Assembly: GCF_917563885.1 (NCBI RefSeq)
Contig: NZ_CAKJTG010000008.1
Coordinates: forward strand, 62,001 to 126,000
Reading direction: 5' to 3'
Length of the DNA: 64,000 bases
Source of the DNA: Pseudoneobacillus rhizosphaerae
Lineage (GTDB): Bacteria > Bacillota > Bacilli > Bacillales > Cytobacillaceae
Positions 54,501 to 62,065 of this stretch are shown here, in pieces. Below the pieces are notes generated by a model. It saw nothing but the letters and a program-made list of their open reading frames with translations. It made no database searches and was not told the DNA's origin. The translations under genes were made by a program, and so were the position numbers. The stretch's first letter is position 1, and every line of letters begins with the position of its first letter.

Positions 54501-55881
54501 TAAATCTCTCGAGAAAGTTAAATCCACCTATGCAAAAACACCTGAACAAATCCGAAAAGTAAATCTTGAGATTAAAAAAATTCAAGATATGTCTGTTAAA
54601 GAAATTGAAAAAATGAAATTAGAAGCTGCCAAAAAAGAACAAGAAGCAGTTGCCAGAAGTTTTGAAGTATCAAAGAATTTAATTGAAAAGAAGAGTTCAC
54701 TTAATCAAATCTCTTTACTTAACGAGTTAAAAGCTTGGGAACGAGTTCAGGGAAGATATAAAGATGGAACAAAGGAACGAGAAGAAGCCGAAAAGAACAT
54801 CATGAGAGTTAAGAAAGAAATAAACGATAAATTGATTTCTCTAAACGATGAATATGTCGGTAAAATGACCGATATCAATAAAAAGCTTATCGAAGACGAG
54901 AAACAATTAAATGATGAGTATAAAAAGGCTGTAGAGGATCGCACCAAATCCTTGTATTCTTTCGCTGGGATTTTTGATGAGATAAATAGAAAGTCTGATG
55001 TATCTGGCCAACAACTTCTCGACAATTTAAAAGGGCAGGTATCCACATTTACCGAGTGGTCTAATAATATTAGATCTTTGTCAAAACGGGGAATCGACCA
55101 AGGGCTACTAGAAGAACTTCGTGACATGGGTCCAAGAGCGGCTGATGAGATTGCTGCGTTAAATGGAATGACGGACGCTCAACTTAAAGAGTATGCAGAA
55201 CTGTGGAAGACCAAAAACGAACTTGCCAGAAAACAAGCGACCGCTGAACTTGATGGAATGAAAAAAGATACTGCAATAAAAATTAAAGAGCTCCATAAAG
55301 AATCTATATCCCAACTGGAACAGCTACGTAAAGAGTGGGAAGCAAAAATCAAAGAAATCAGAACAGGGACCACGAATCAGTTTAATCCTATGGTGTCCAC
55401 AATGCATGGGATAGGGGAAAATACGATTGCTGGCATGATTGATGGGCTATCTTCTATGGAAGGTGACTTGAAGAAAAAAGCAAAACAAATAGCTGATTCT
55501 GTTGCCGCATCCATGAGAGATGCACTGAAAATCAAATCCCCTTCTAGAATTATGATGAAAATTGGTGGATTTGTTGGAGAAGGTTTAGCAATCGGAATGA
55601 AAGAGACTGTTTCAAACGTGACTAAAAATGCTAGATTACTTGCACGTGCAGCTATTCCAGCAATCCCAAACATAAATATTCCTGATTTTTCAAATGTTAA
55701 TTTTGCTGGTGTTGGAAATAATTCGTCAGGAAATCCAAGCAACTCCTTTTCGTTTAATATCCAACCTGCTCCAATAATTATTGATGGGGTAAACGTAGGG
55801 ACAGTAGATTTTGATTTAGTCGAAGACGGATTAAATTCACGCTTTACATCAAAAATGAGAGTAAATGGGGTGAGAAAATAA
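51529..55881 (+). CDS. Tail tape measure protein
   Basis: 1450 aa from ATG 51529 (a GTG at 51520 is also possible). N-terminal coiled coil (about 20-135), the phage-related minor tail domain (ETAFAGVRKTVDGTEAEFKA, EAAGQLGIKKEAILGFTRTM, about 165-400), hydrophobic Ala/Gly-rich segments (about 500-590), then long coiled coils and two IKSPSRIMMKIGG-type motifs (DIHSPSKVTEKIGGQAGDGV, KIKSPSRIMMKIGGFVGEGL). Length sets tail length. Stop overlaps dit by one base. Confidence 0.94.
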   Translation: MTTNIGSLAVSLSLDASKFNGSMAQVDRNLRVMGSELKAIKALGSEYGKSLDGLKSKKDILSRTLETANIKLTETRKKYDELKASGTANEAQLERQAKKVNDAQAQFNHLKTELNDVEKALKIQSSTWTQLSQKLEPIGAKLKTVGDGMVTVGKDLSMKVTAPIVAMGTAAFKTAVDFESAFAGVRKTVDGTEAEFKALSSGIRNMAKEIPAAATEIAGVAEAAGQLGIKKEAILGFTRTMVDLGVSTNLTSDQAATALARLANITQMPQTEFDRLGSSIVALGNSMATTEAEIVEMSLRLAGQGKQIGLTEAQITALAGTMSSLGIEAEAGGTAMSTVLKKMQAAVMNGGKSLNAFSKAAGVDAKTFTKAWKDDPIKALDIFVKGLSASSKAGGNLSKTLADLAISGIREQDVLLRMSGASDILSKAVATSTKAWEDNNALTKEAEQRYKTTASQLKIMWNQVKDLGITIGNILIPIVMDLVDKITPIIQKFADMDTGTQKVILGIAGIAAAIGPVLVIGGTLVSSLGAIVTAVGTVSGAIAVVTTGAVAATPAVGALAGAFTILTGPIGLTIAAVAALTVAGIALYKHLSKDAIPEVERFGKETSKATKEALGSYFELSDSASQKLAELSINQQTITSEMKESLVGIYAEMNAKILAKMDERHEQQLDKLRQFFLKSNALTAEEEEKILADQEQRNKQEVYDQEQKEARIKEILEKATKEKRALTENERRVINTIQNSMNENAVNYLSKNEVESKAILERIKQSAGDLSARQAAEVVKNSSKQRDGAVKEAEKQYNESMAQIIRMRDETGVISAEQAERMIKEASKQRDEVVKRAKDMHKDVVKAAKEQAKDHVNEVDWETGEILSKWDAFIVDFKSKSLKQIGKDSVQGLIDGIAIMSNPLGAAIRKIAKIIPDEMKKSLDIHSPSKVTEKIGGQAGDGVIKGINNKQKAIAAAARKAAVTAAKNFKEAFDKANYNFKMGAIDSSEYIKSLEKVKSTYAKTPEQIRKVNLEIKKIQDMSVKEIEKMKLEAAKKEQEAVARSFEVSKNLIEKKSSLNQISLLNELKAWERVQGRYKDGTKEREEAEKNIMRVKKEINDKLISLNDEYVGKMTDINKKLIEDEKQLNDEYKKAVEDRTKSLYSFAGIFDEINRKSDVSGQQLLDNLKGQVSTFTEWSNNIRSLSKRGIDQGLLEELRDMGPRAADEIAALNGMTDAQLKEYAELWKTKNELARKQATAELDGMKKDTAIKIKELHKESISQLEQLRKEWEAKIKEIRTGTTNQFNPMVSTMHGIGENTIAGMIDGLSSMEGDLKKKAKQIADSVAASMRDALKIKSPSRIMMKIGGFVGEGLAIGMKETVSNVTKNARLLARAAIPAIPNINIPDFSNVNFAGVGNNSSGNPSNSFSFNIQPAPIIIDGVNVGTVDFDLVEDGLNSRFTSKMRVNGVRK

Positions 55882-56675
55882 TGAGTTTATTTATCGAAAC
55901 ACTAGAAGGAATTCGTTATGATCTATCCGAATATGGGCTCATCCCATTAAAGCTAGAAATAGATTCGCTCTCACCAAAAACAGAATCAGAATCCACCGAT
56001 GGACGAGATGGTCATATTGATTTAGAAACCACCTATGATGGTCGCACAATGCGAGCATCTTTTTTAATGTCCTCAGAAGATATTGCGGACTATTCAACGA
56101 AAAGGGATAATGTGTTTCGGTTGTTTAATGGGAAAACGTATTTTTATCTACTAGACAACCGTGTCCCTTTTAAACGATGGAAAGTTAGATCAGCAACTGT
56201 ATTCAATTTAGACAAAGTTAATCGCAGGAAGGCTACCTTCGAGATTGCTTGTATTTCATCTTCGCCTTATGCGGAATCGGGAGGTAGTACATTAAACCCT
56301 GGCTGGCACTTTCAAGTGTCAGCTCCAGAAGAAGTTATTTATACATTTAATGATTCTACTTTTAAAATTTGGAATGATGGAGATTCGATTGTAGATCCGA
56401 GAGAGCATTTTTTGAAAATAGCTTTTAAAGGGTTATCGAACAATTTGACCATCAAAAACTTAACCACAGGGGATGAATGGATATATTCAGGTCCTACAAT
56501 CGCAAATGATCAAATCGAGTTAACCGGCATTCGTTCCCTTAAAAACGGAACCTCAATATTCGGTCAAACCAATAAAAAATTAATCACATTGGTTCCTGGG
56601 TGGAATCAATTTCAAATATCCGGAGTATCCGATACCTTCGAAATATCCTTTGATTTTAAGTTTTTATATATTTAG
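55881..56675 (+). CDS. Distal tail protein (Dit)
   Basis: 264 aa. Siphovirus Dit fold: LSPKTESESTDGRDGHIDLET, YDGRTMRASFLMSSEDIADY, RLFNGKTYFYLLDNRVPFKR, VFNLDKVNRRKATFEIACIS. The C-terminal half (about 150-264) is a beta galectin-like domain. Forms the hub under the tail tube. Normally followed directly by Tal, which here is 5.4 kb away. Confidence 0.88.
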   Translation: MSLFIETLEGIRYDLSEYGLIPLKLEIDSLSPKTESESTDGRDGHIDLETTYDGRTMRASFLMSSEDIADYSTKRDNVFRLFNGKTYFYLLDNRVPFKRWKVRSATVFNLDKVNRRKATFEIACISSSPYAESGGSTLNPGWHFQVSAPEEVIYTFNDSTFKIWNDGDSIVDPREHFLKIAFKGLSNNLTIKNLTTGDEWIYSGPTIANDQIELTGIRSLKNGTSIFGQTNKKLITLVPGWNQFQISGVSDTFEISFDFKFLYI

Positions 56676-56686
56676 GGGGTGAGCCT

Positions 56687-59563
56687 GTGCAAACCATCAA
56701 TAAACAAACTATCACGATTGATTTAAAGCGATCTACGGTGATACCTTTACTGCGATTCATTCAAGGTGATACTAATCAATTGGAAATTGTGATTAATGAT
56801 AATGGGCAGGTTGCTGATTTTAGTAATATTGGTAGAATCGTAACTAACTTTAAAAGAAAAGACAGAAAAGTCATTTCTCGTCTATTGACTAATCATAGTA
56901 ACAATAAAGTATTATACCAATTCGGATTGGAGGAAAATCAGGTAGCTGGCGAAAGTGAAATAGAACTACAATTTTTCAGCATCGACAACAAGGAAAGAAT
57001 CTCCACCCACCGATTCAAAATTCTATTATTTGCATCCATTGGTACAGATGAAATTCACGAAAATAATGGTGATTTACCATTATTGCAAAAATTGTTTGTG
57101 GAAGTAGAGGAATTGATTTCTGATACGGATTCAGCTTCTCAGCACGCTCAAACACAAGGAGATTATGCAAAGACCCAGGGTGATTATGTAGCCGCTAAAA
57201 AACCGGATATAGATAAATTTACTTCGGAGCAAAGTAATCTTCAAAAACAACTTGATGTATTAGTAATAGATGGTGATTCTTCACCTGAATCTGCTCAAGC
57301 TAGAGTGAATAAAAGTGGCACAGTTTATGCAACATTGAAGGCTAGATTGGATGATGAAAATACCAAAATTAATACATCATTGGCGGAGAAGGCGAAGCAA
57401 AGTGATTTAGTCACTACCAATGCAACTGTATCAGCAAACACGCTTGCCTTATCATCTAAAGCAGAAAAAAGTGATCTTGATTCTAAGAATACAGCAACCA
57501 ATCAAAGAATTGATAATTTGATTGTAGTAAGTGGTAATGCCAATGCAGAAGTAACGGATGCCCACACATCCGCAATTAAAAATAAAACGTACTCTGTTTT
57601 GAAAACTAGGCTAGATGAAATTGAAACAGACACTTATCTACTAGCTAAAAATCAAATTATTAACGGTAATTTTAACGACAATTCCAATTGGTACATTCCA
57701 TATTCTACTAATTCAGTGACTAACAATGAACTAACAGTTGTCAAATCGTCCAGTAGTACAACAGCAAGAATTGAACAACAAGGATTTGCTTCAATAGCTG
57801 GTAATAAATACTATGTTCGTGGCGATATTTTCCCCAAGTATGCAACTACTACCTATATTACTCTTGATAATACGACTAAGGTTAATAAAACAGTAGTAGT
57901 CAACCAATGGAACACAGTATCAGGAATTACCACTCCTACTGTAACTGGAACCTTCCAATTCGTTCATAGTAATGTTGGTTATACAGCAGGGGAATCGGTT
58001 AAATTCAGAAGAGTGTTGGTAGTCAATTTAACTGCTATGTTTGGAGCAGGAAATGAACCATCATTATCGGAGTTTGAAACATTCCTAGCGAATTTTACAA
58101 ATAGTTGGTTTGATGCAACTGTACAGTTTATCAATCCTTCTCAAATGTTTAAGCGACTCACACAAAAACTAGATGCTTCAGTTGCTATAACAAATGCTTC
58201 TCAACTTCCTATTACTGATTCAGGTAATTACTATGTCGGTTCTAATGTAGAATCAGCTTTACAAGAAATAGGAGCGAACGCATATTTTTTAGCTGCAAAC
58301 AAAGTGATTAATGGTGATTTCAGTAACGGCAATACGGAATGGTATATCCCATCAGGCTCTAACTCAGTAGCGAACAATGTTTTAACTTATACTGTTACAT
58401 CAAAAAACTCAACTGCAAGAATTGAACAACTAAGTTTTGTTCCGACTGTAGGGCGTAAATATTATGTGCGTGGCGATCTCTTTCCTAAATATGCAACCGC
58501 AACCTCGTTTCAACTCGGAGGGGCAGTAGCAGGCTTAACGGTTACTGCTAACCAATGGAATAAACTTTCCGCAATTTTGACACCGATAGACACAACGGAT
58601 TTTCAGTTTATCCATAGTACAGCAGTAAGTTATGTAGCTGGTGATTCATTCCAATATCAAAACATTATGGTTGTAGATTTAACTGCTACTTTCGGTGAAG
58701 GAAACGAACCAAACATCTCTCAGTTTGAAGAATTGCTATCTAGGTTTACAAATAATTGGTTTAATGGAACGGTTTCTCTATTAACACCTAAACAACTCTA
58801 TGCGCTTATCATGAAAACATCAAATCCCAATGTACGATTTAAGGGAAAAACACTTGTTTGCTTCGGTGACAGTATCACGGCAGGTTATCCAGCTCCAAGA
58901 GATTATACCTATATTATTGCAAATGACATATTAGGTTTAAATGTCATTAACATGGGTTTTGGTGGTTGTCAAATGGGAGTGCATGATGATGTAAGATATG
59001 ACCCTTATTCGATGTATCAACTGGCTAACAGTATCGCAACGAACAATTTTACTTTGCAGGATAGCCAATTATCGTCTGGTGTACCTAATTATTTCGCAAC
59101 AAGAATAGCAACCTTAAAAACCATTGATTGGACAAAAGTTGACTACATCACCATTGCTTATGGTACAAATGACGGTGGAAAATTAGTTGATAATGCCAAT
59201 AATTTATTGGATGTTAATACGTTCAATGGGGCAACTAGATACTCATTAGATAAGTTATTAACCGCACATCCGCACCTTAAAGTGATATTGATGCCAGTTA
59301 TTTATAGATGGTATGCAGACGGCACAGACAGTGACAATAACAAACGTGGAGTTAATCAAATCGTTTTAACTGATTATGTAAAAGGAATTGGTGATGTTGG
59401 GAAAGAGTTTAAAATCCCTGTTGCTGATACCTATTACGGCTTAGGTATGAATAAATACAATAAGCTAGTTTATTTCAATGCTGATGATGGCACACACCCA
59501 AATGAAAAGGGTATGGAGTTAATAGGGCATAAGGTAGCTGATACTTTGAAAAGTGTTTATTAA
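56687..59563 (+). CDS. Baseplate upper protein (BppU-like) with duplicated module and SGNH hydrolase
   Basis: 958 aa, GTG start with TAGGGGGTGAGCC. About 1-130: BppU N-terminal domain (IDLKRSTVIPLLRFIQGDTN). About 130-310: coiled linker. Two homologous modules of about 170-180 aa (each with NG-F/S, WYIP, ARIEQ, KYYVRGD-FPKYAT, GNEP) at about 315-490 and 535-710. About 725-958: SGNH esterase with GDSITAGYP (Ser), GGCQMG, YGTNDGGK and DGTHPNEKG (Asp/His). It probably binds and deacylates cell-wall glycans during adsorption. Confidence 0.87.
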   Translation: MQTINKQTITIDLKRSTVIPLLRFIQGDTNQLEIVINDNGQVADFSNIGRIVTNFKRKDRKVISRLLTNHSNNKVLYQFGLEENQVAGESEIELQFFSIDNKERISTHRFKILLFASIGTDEIHENNGDLPLLQKLFVEVEELISDTDSASQHAQTQGDYAKTQGDYVAAKKPDIDKFTSEQSNLQKQLDVLVIDGDSSPESAQARVNKSGTVYATLKARLDDENTKINTSLAEKAKQSDLVTTNATVSANTLALSSKAEKSDLDSKNTATNQRIDNLIVVSGNANAEVTDAHTSAIKNKTYSVLKTRLDEIETDTYLLAKNQIINGNFNDNSNWYIPYSTNSVTNNELTVVKSSSSTTARIEQQGFASIAGNKYYVRGDIFPKYATTTYITLDNTTKVNKTVVVNQWNTVSGITTPTVTGTFQFVHSNVGYTAGESVKFRRVLVVNLTAMFGAGNEPSLSEFETFLANFTNSWFDATVQFINPSQMFKRLTQKLDASVAITNASQLPITDSGNYYVGSNVESALQEIGANAYFLAANKVINGDFSNGNTEWYIPSGSNSVANNVLTYTVTSKNSTARIEQLSFVPTVGRKYYVRGDLFPKYATATSFQLGGAVAGLTVTANQWNKLSAILTPIDTTDFQFIHSTAVSYVAGDSFQYQNIMVVDLTATFGEGNEPNISQFEELLSRFTNNWFNGTVSLLTPKQLYALIMKTSNPNVRFKGKTLVCFGDSITAGYPAPRDYTYIIANDILGLNVINMGFGGCQMGVHDDVRYDPYSMYQLANSIATNNFTLQDSQLSSGVPNYFATRIATLKTIDWTKVDYITIAYGTNDGGKLVDNANNLLDVNTFNGATRYSLDKLLTAHPHLKVILMPVIYRWYADGTDSDNNKRGVNQIVLTDYVKGIGDVGKEFKIPVADTYYGLGMNKYNKLVYFNADDGTHPNEKGMELIGHKVADTLKSVY

Positions 59564-59635
59564 TGTGTCGTAATCGGACGAGAATGTGTAACAGTGTGTA
59601 TTAATGTGTATTGATAAATAAAAGTGATTATTGGA

Positions 59636-59664
59636 CAATATTACCAAAGGAGGCGGTAATATTG
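59636..59664 (+). promoter_or_regulatory. Hairpin holding the Shine-Dalgarno in its loop and the start codon in its stem
   Basis: CAATATTACC (59636-59645) and GGTAATATTG (59655-59664) form a perfect 10-bp stem. The 9-nt loop is AAAGGAGGC, the SD of the next gene, and the TTG start is the last three bases of the stem. This suggests translational control or a protein-binding operator at RNA or DNA level. Confidence 0.7.
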
Positions 59665-59844
59665 GCTGCAATGACACGACACAATATTTCACTTGATCCA
59701 AAAGTATATGAGGAATTTTGTCATTATGCTGGATTGAAAGGTATAAAAGTTTCTACTTGGGTAAACATCAAGATGAAGGAATTCATTGAAGATGAGAAGA
59801 TGCTTGAGGAAATCAAAAAGAAAAGACTGGAAGGCACTCGTTAA
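59662..59844 (+). CDS. Small ribbon-helix-helix-like regulator
   Basis: 60 aa from TTG 59662. TRHNISLDPKVYEEFCHYAG then KVSTWVNIKMKEFIEDEKML: a short strand and two helices in the RHH (MetJ/Arc) pattern. Likely DNA- or RNA-binding. Its SD lies in the loop of a 10-bp hairpin, so autoregulation is possible. Overlaps a terminator at its stop. Confidence 0.6.
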   Translation: MAAMTRHNISLDPKVYEEFCHYAGLKGIKVSTWVNIKMKEFIEDEKMLEEIKKKRLEGTR

Positions 59845-59859
59845 TTCGGGTGTCTTTTT
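59832..59859 (+). terminator. Terminator overlapping the RHH gene stop
   Basis: GGCACTCG pairs with CGGGTGTC (with G-U pairs) around TTAATT, then TTTTTC. Confidence 0.65.
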
Positions 59860-59881
59860 CATAAGAAGGAGGCTGAACAAT

Positions 59882-60094
59882 TTGGAAATCAGTAAAGCGA
59901 TAAACATTGCGATTGGTTGTGTAATGGGAAGTGATTTAGAGATGGATGAAAAGCGGCAAGTCATTGATAAATTAAGGACGGTTGAAAACACATTAGAAGA
60001 AATAAGCGGTGCTTTAGACGGTCAAAATGTAACACCATTAGTCGAAAGATTAGCTTATATATTATCAGATTCAGGGTTTTACGATAAAGATTAA
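59882..60094 (+). CDS. 70-aa helical hypothetical protein
   Basis: TTG start with AAGGAGGCTGAACAA upstream. EISKAINIAIGCVMGSDLEM then KRQVIDKLRTVENTLEEISG: helical, acidic. Placed after the RHH gene and its terminator. Unknown function. A gap with no gene follows (60095-60260). Confidence 0.55.
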   Translation: MEISKAINIAIGCVMGSDLEMDEKRQVIDKLRTVENTLEEISGALDGQNVTPLVERLAYILSDSGFYDKD

Positions 60095-60260
60095 CCTCAA
60101 TAATTTATGTCGCAATTTTATCTACTAGTCTATGAAAGTCGCTAGAAATGTTGATTTATCAGCATTTGTGGATATAATCAGCGGTCGGATGATATGCAGA
60201 CAGTAGTACCAAGCTAGTTTAGATGGAATTTTTATTAGTGAGAATTTATAAATATAAACA

Positions 60261-60292
60261 AAAAAATCCCGGCTGATTAACAGTCGGGATTC
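60261..60292 (-). terminator. Terminator of the minus-strand HTH gene
   Basis: On the minus strand AATCCCG-A-CTG pairs with CAG-C-CGGGATT around TTAAT, then a T-run. Overlaps the gene's stop codon. Confidence 0.82.
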
Positions 60293-60531
60293 ACTTTGTT
60301 TACTTTATATTCAGCCTGTTCGTCTATTAACATTGTCGGGTAAACCAATTCAATAACATCTGGTATGTCACACTTTAATACTTCACATATTTTTGCCAGG
60401 TTATCAAGTGGCAATCTCACAGTTTGATTCCTGCACATTTCGTTAACAGATGGTTGTCGTATTCCAGTTAAACGAGATAATTCGTGCTGAGACATATTTC
60501 TTTCTGCAAGCAGTTGGTCAAGCTTAATCAA
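60277..60531 (-). CDS. Small XRE-family HTH regulator (YozG-like)
   Basis: 84 aa, TTG start. LDQLLAERNMSQHELSRLTG and IRQPSVNEMCRNQTVRLPLD, then NLAKICEVLKCDIPDVIEL: the compact YozG-type HTH. Divergent from the split recombinase gene, with TTGATACGTTTA-type sites between them. Probably represses the recombinase and itself. Confidence 0.85.
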   Translation of the reverse strand: MIKLDQLLAERNMSQHELSRLTGIRQPSVNEMCRNQTVRLPLDNLAKICEVLKCDIPDVIELVYPTMLIDEQAEYKVNKVNPDC

Positions 60532-60559
60532 AACTTTTATAGGACATTCCTCCTAAATT

Positions 60560-60646
60560 TTATTGATACGTTTAAAATATCATTTTCTTATTGATACGTA
60601 AATAGTATTGGTGTATTATATAAATATAATACGTTAAACGTATCGA
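60560..60646. promoter_or_regulatory. Divergent promoter with three TTGATACGTTTA-like operators
   Basis: Direct copies at about 60563 (TTGATACGTTTA) and 60591 (TTGATACGTAAA), and an inverted copy TAAACGTATCGAA at about 60635. A plus-strand promoter, TTGATA (60591) - 17 bp - TATTAT (60614), overlaps the second copy, so binding would block recombinase transcription. Confidence 0.65.
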
Positions 60647-60661
60647 ATAAGGAGGGTATTT

Positions 60662-61654
60662 ATGATTAATGCAGGAGAACAATTGTTGTCTGATATCATT
60701 TCAGTTTTGTATGACAGGGATCCTTCCATCGATGTAGAAAGTACAAAAGGTAAATTATCTACTGTTATGTCAAAATACCACACTGTACTAGTAACTGAGG
60801 ATGAGCCACATCCTGACATCAAAGATAAGATTGAGTTATATCTGTCAGCTAAGAAAATAGAAGGTTTAAAGCCTGATACTCTACGAAACTATAGATTAGA
60901 TTTAAACTGCTTTGCCAATCGCGTGAAAAGAAAAGTAGAGGATATTACAGCAGCCGATATACGAGCTCATTTAGCGGAATTTAATCATTTAAAGTTAAGT
61001 TCGCTTGGTAGAAAACTAAATTCCATAAGAAGTTTTTTTGTTTGGCTAACATCGGAAGAATTTATCCAAAGAGATCCCACACTAAAGATAAAGTCTCCTA
61101 AACTTGAGAAATTAATGCCGAAAGCGTTAACTATCGAAGAGTTAGAGATGATGAGGGAATCATGTAAATCTCCAAGACAGCGAGCATTTGTGGAAGTACT
61201 GTATGCAACAGGAGCCCGTTTATCAGAGGTTCAACGATTAAATAAGTCTGATATCAATTATCAAAATATGAGTGTCAAAGTATATGGTAAAGGTTCAAAA
61301 GAACGAGAAGTTTACTTCTCATATTAGGCCATGTACCATCTGAAAAAGTATTTAAATAGCCGAACAGACAATAATGATGCTTTGATTGTTTCGGTAAGAA
61401 AACCTCATAAAAGATTGTCTAACAGAGGCATACAGCGTGAAATAGCTGTAATAGCAAAGAATGCAGGATTTGAGAAATCAGTCAGTCCACACGACTTGAG
61501 AAGAACTTTTGGAATGCTGACACTTAATAATGGAGCTGAGTTAGTTGCCGTTCAGGAACTTCTAGGTCATAGCTCTCCAGACACCACTCTCAGATATGCA
61601 CGGATAACGGAAGAACGAAAACGAGAGCAGCATAAGAAATATTTAGTTCAGTAG
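60662..61654 (+). pseudogene. Tyrosine recombinase (XerC/D-like) split by an in-frame amber codon
   Basis: ATG with AAGGAGGG upstream. Two pieces in the same frame: 221 codons to TAG 61325-61327, then 108 more codons to 61654; total about 330, a normal integrase length. N-terminal SAM-like core-binding domain (DKIELYLSAKKIEGLKPDTL), catalytic Arg in YATGARLSEVQRL, Lys in VYGKGSKEREVYF before the stop; HDLRRTFGML, LLGHSSPDTTL and RYARIT (Tyr) after it. One base change would restore it (for example to AAG or CAG). Lies inside the tail module. Confidence 0.85.
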
Positions 61655-61680
61655 AGAGTCCTAGTATTAGGGCTCTTTTT
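61655..61680 (+). terminator. Terminator after the split recombinase
   Basis: AGAGTCCT pairs with AGGGCTCT (G-U pairs) around AGTATT, then TTTTT. Starts just after the stop. Confidence 0.8.
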
Positions 61681-61702
61681 ATCTCAGAAGGGAGATAACT
61701 TT

Positions 61703-62065
61703 ATGCCACTAGGATTATTAGAAAAACCAAGAATGTTAGCACATTCACTTTTGTCTAGACCCATGTATTTAACTCTTTTTAAAGAAAATCCAACCGAAAA
61801 CGATGTAAAGGGAAGAGAGTTGAGTGGTAAAGGGTATTCAATGCAATTGGTAAATTTCGCAGTAGAAGGTACTGCAGTAAAAAATACTAACGAGATTAAG
61901 TTTTCGGTTGCAGATGGGGATTGGGATACAATCACATATGTAGGTTTACGGGATAAATTCGGTTCCTTATTATTTTGGTATGACAAATTAGAAAAACCTA
62001 TTTATATTCGTGCTGGAGATCAATTAACAATAGCACCAAAAAACTTGAATGTGAGTGTTGATTAA
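61703..62065 (+). CDS. Phage tail fibre-type protein (small)
   Basis: 120 aa, SD AGAAGGGAG. VKNTNEIKFSVADGDWDTIT then YVGLRDKFGSLLFWYDKLEK, YIRAGDQLTIAPKNLNVSVD: the small 'phage tail fiber' beta domain found in many siphophages (N-A-I-F-P...W-T-V...G-LL...V-AGD pattern). Overlaps the next gene by one base. Confidence 0.75.
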   Translation: MPLGLLEKPRMLAHSLLSRPMYLTLFKENPTENDVKGRELSGKGYSMQLVNFAVEGTAVKNTNEIKFSVADGDWDTITYVGLRDKFGSLLFWYDKLEKPIYIRAGDQLTIAPKNLNVSVD

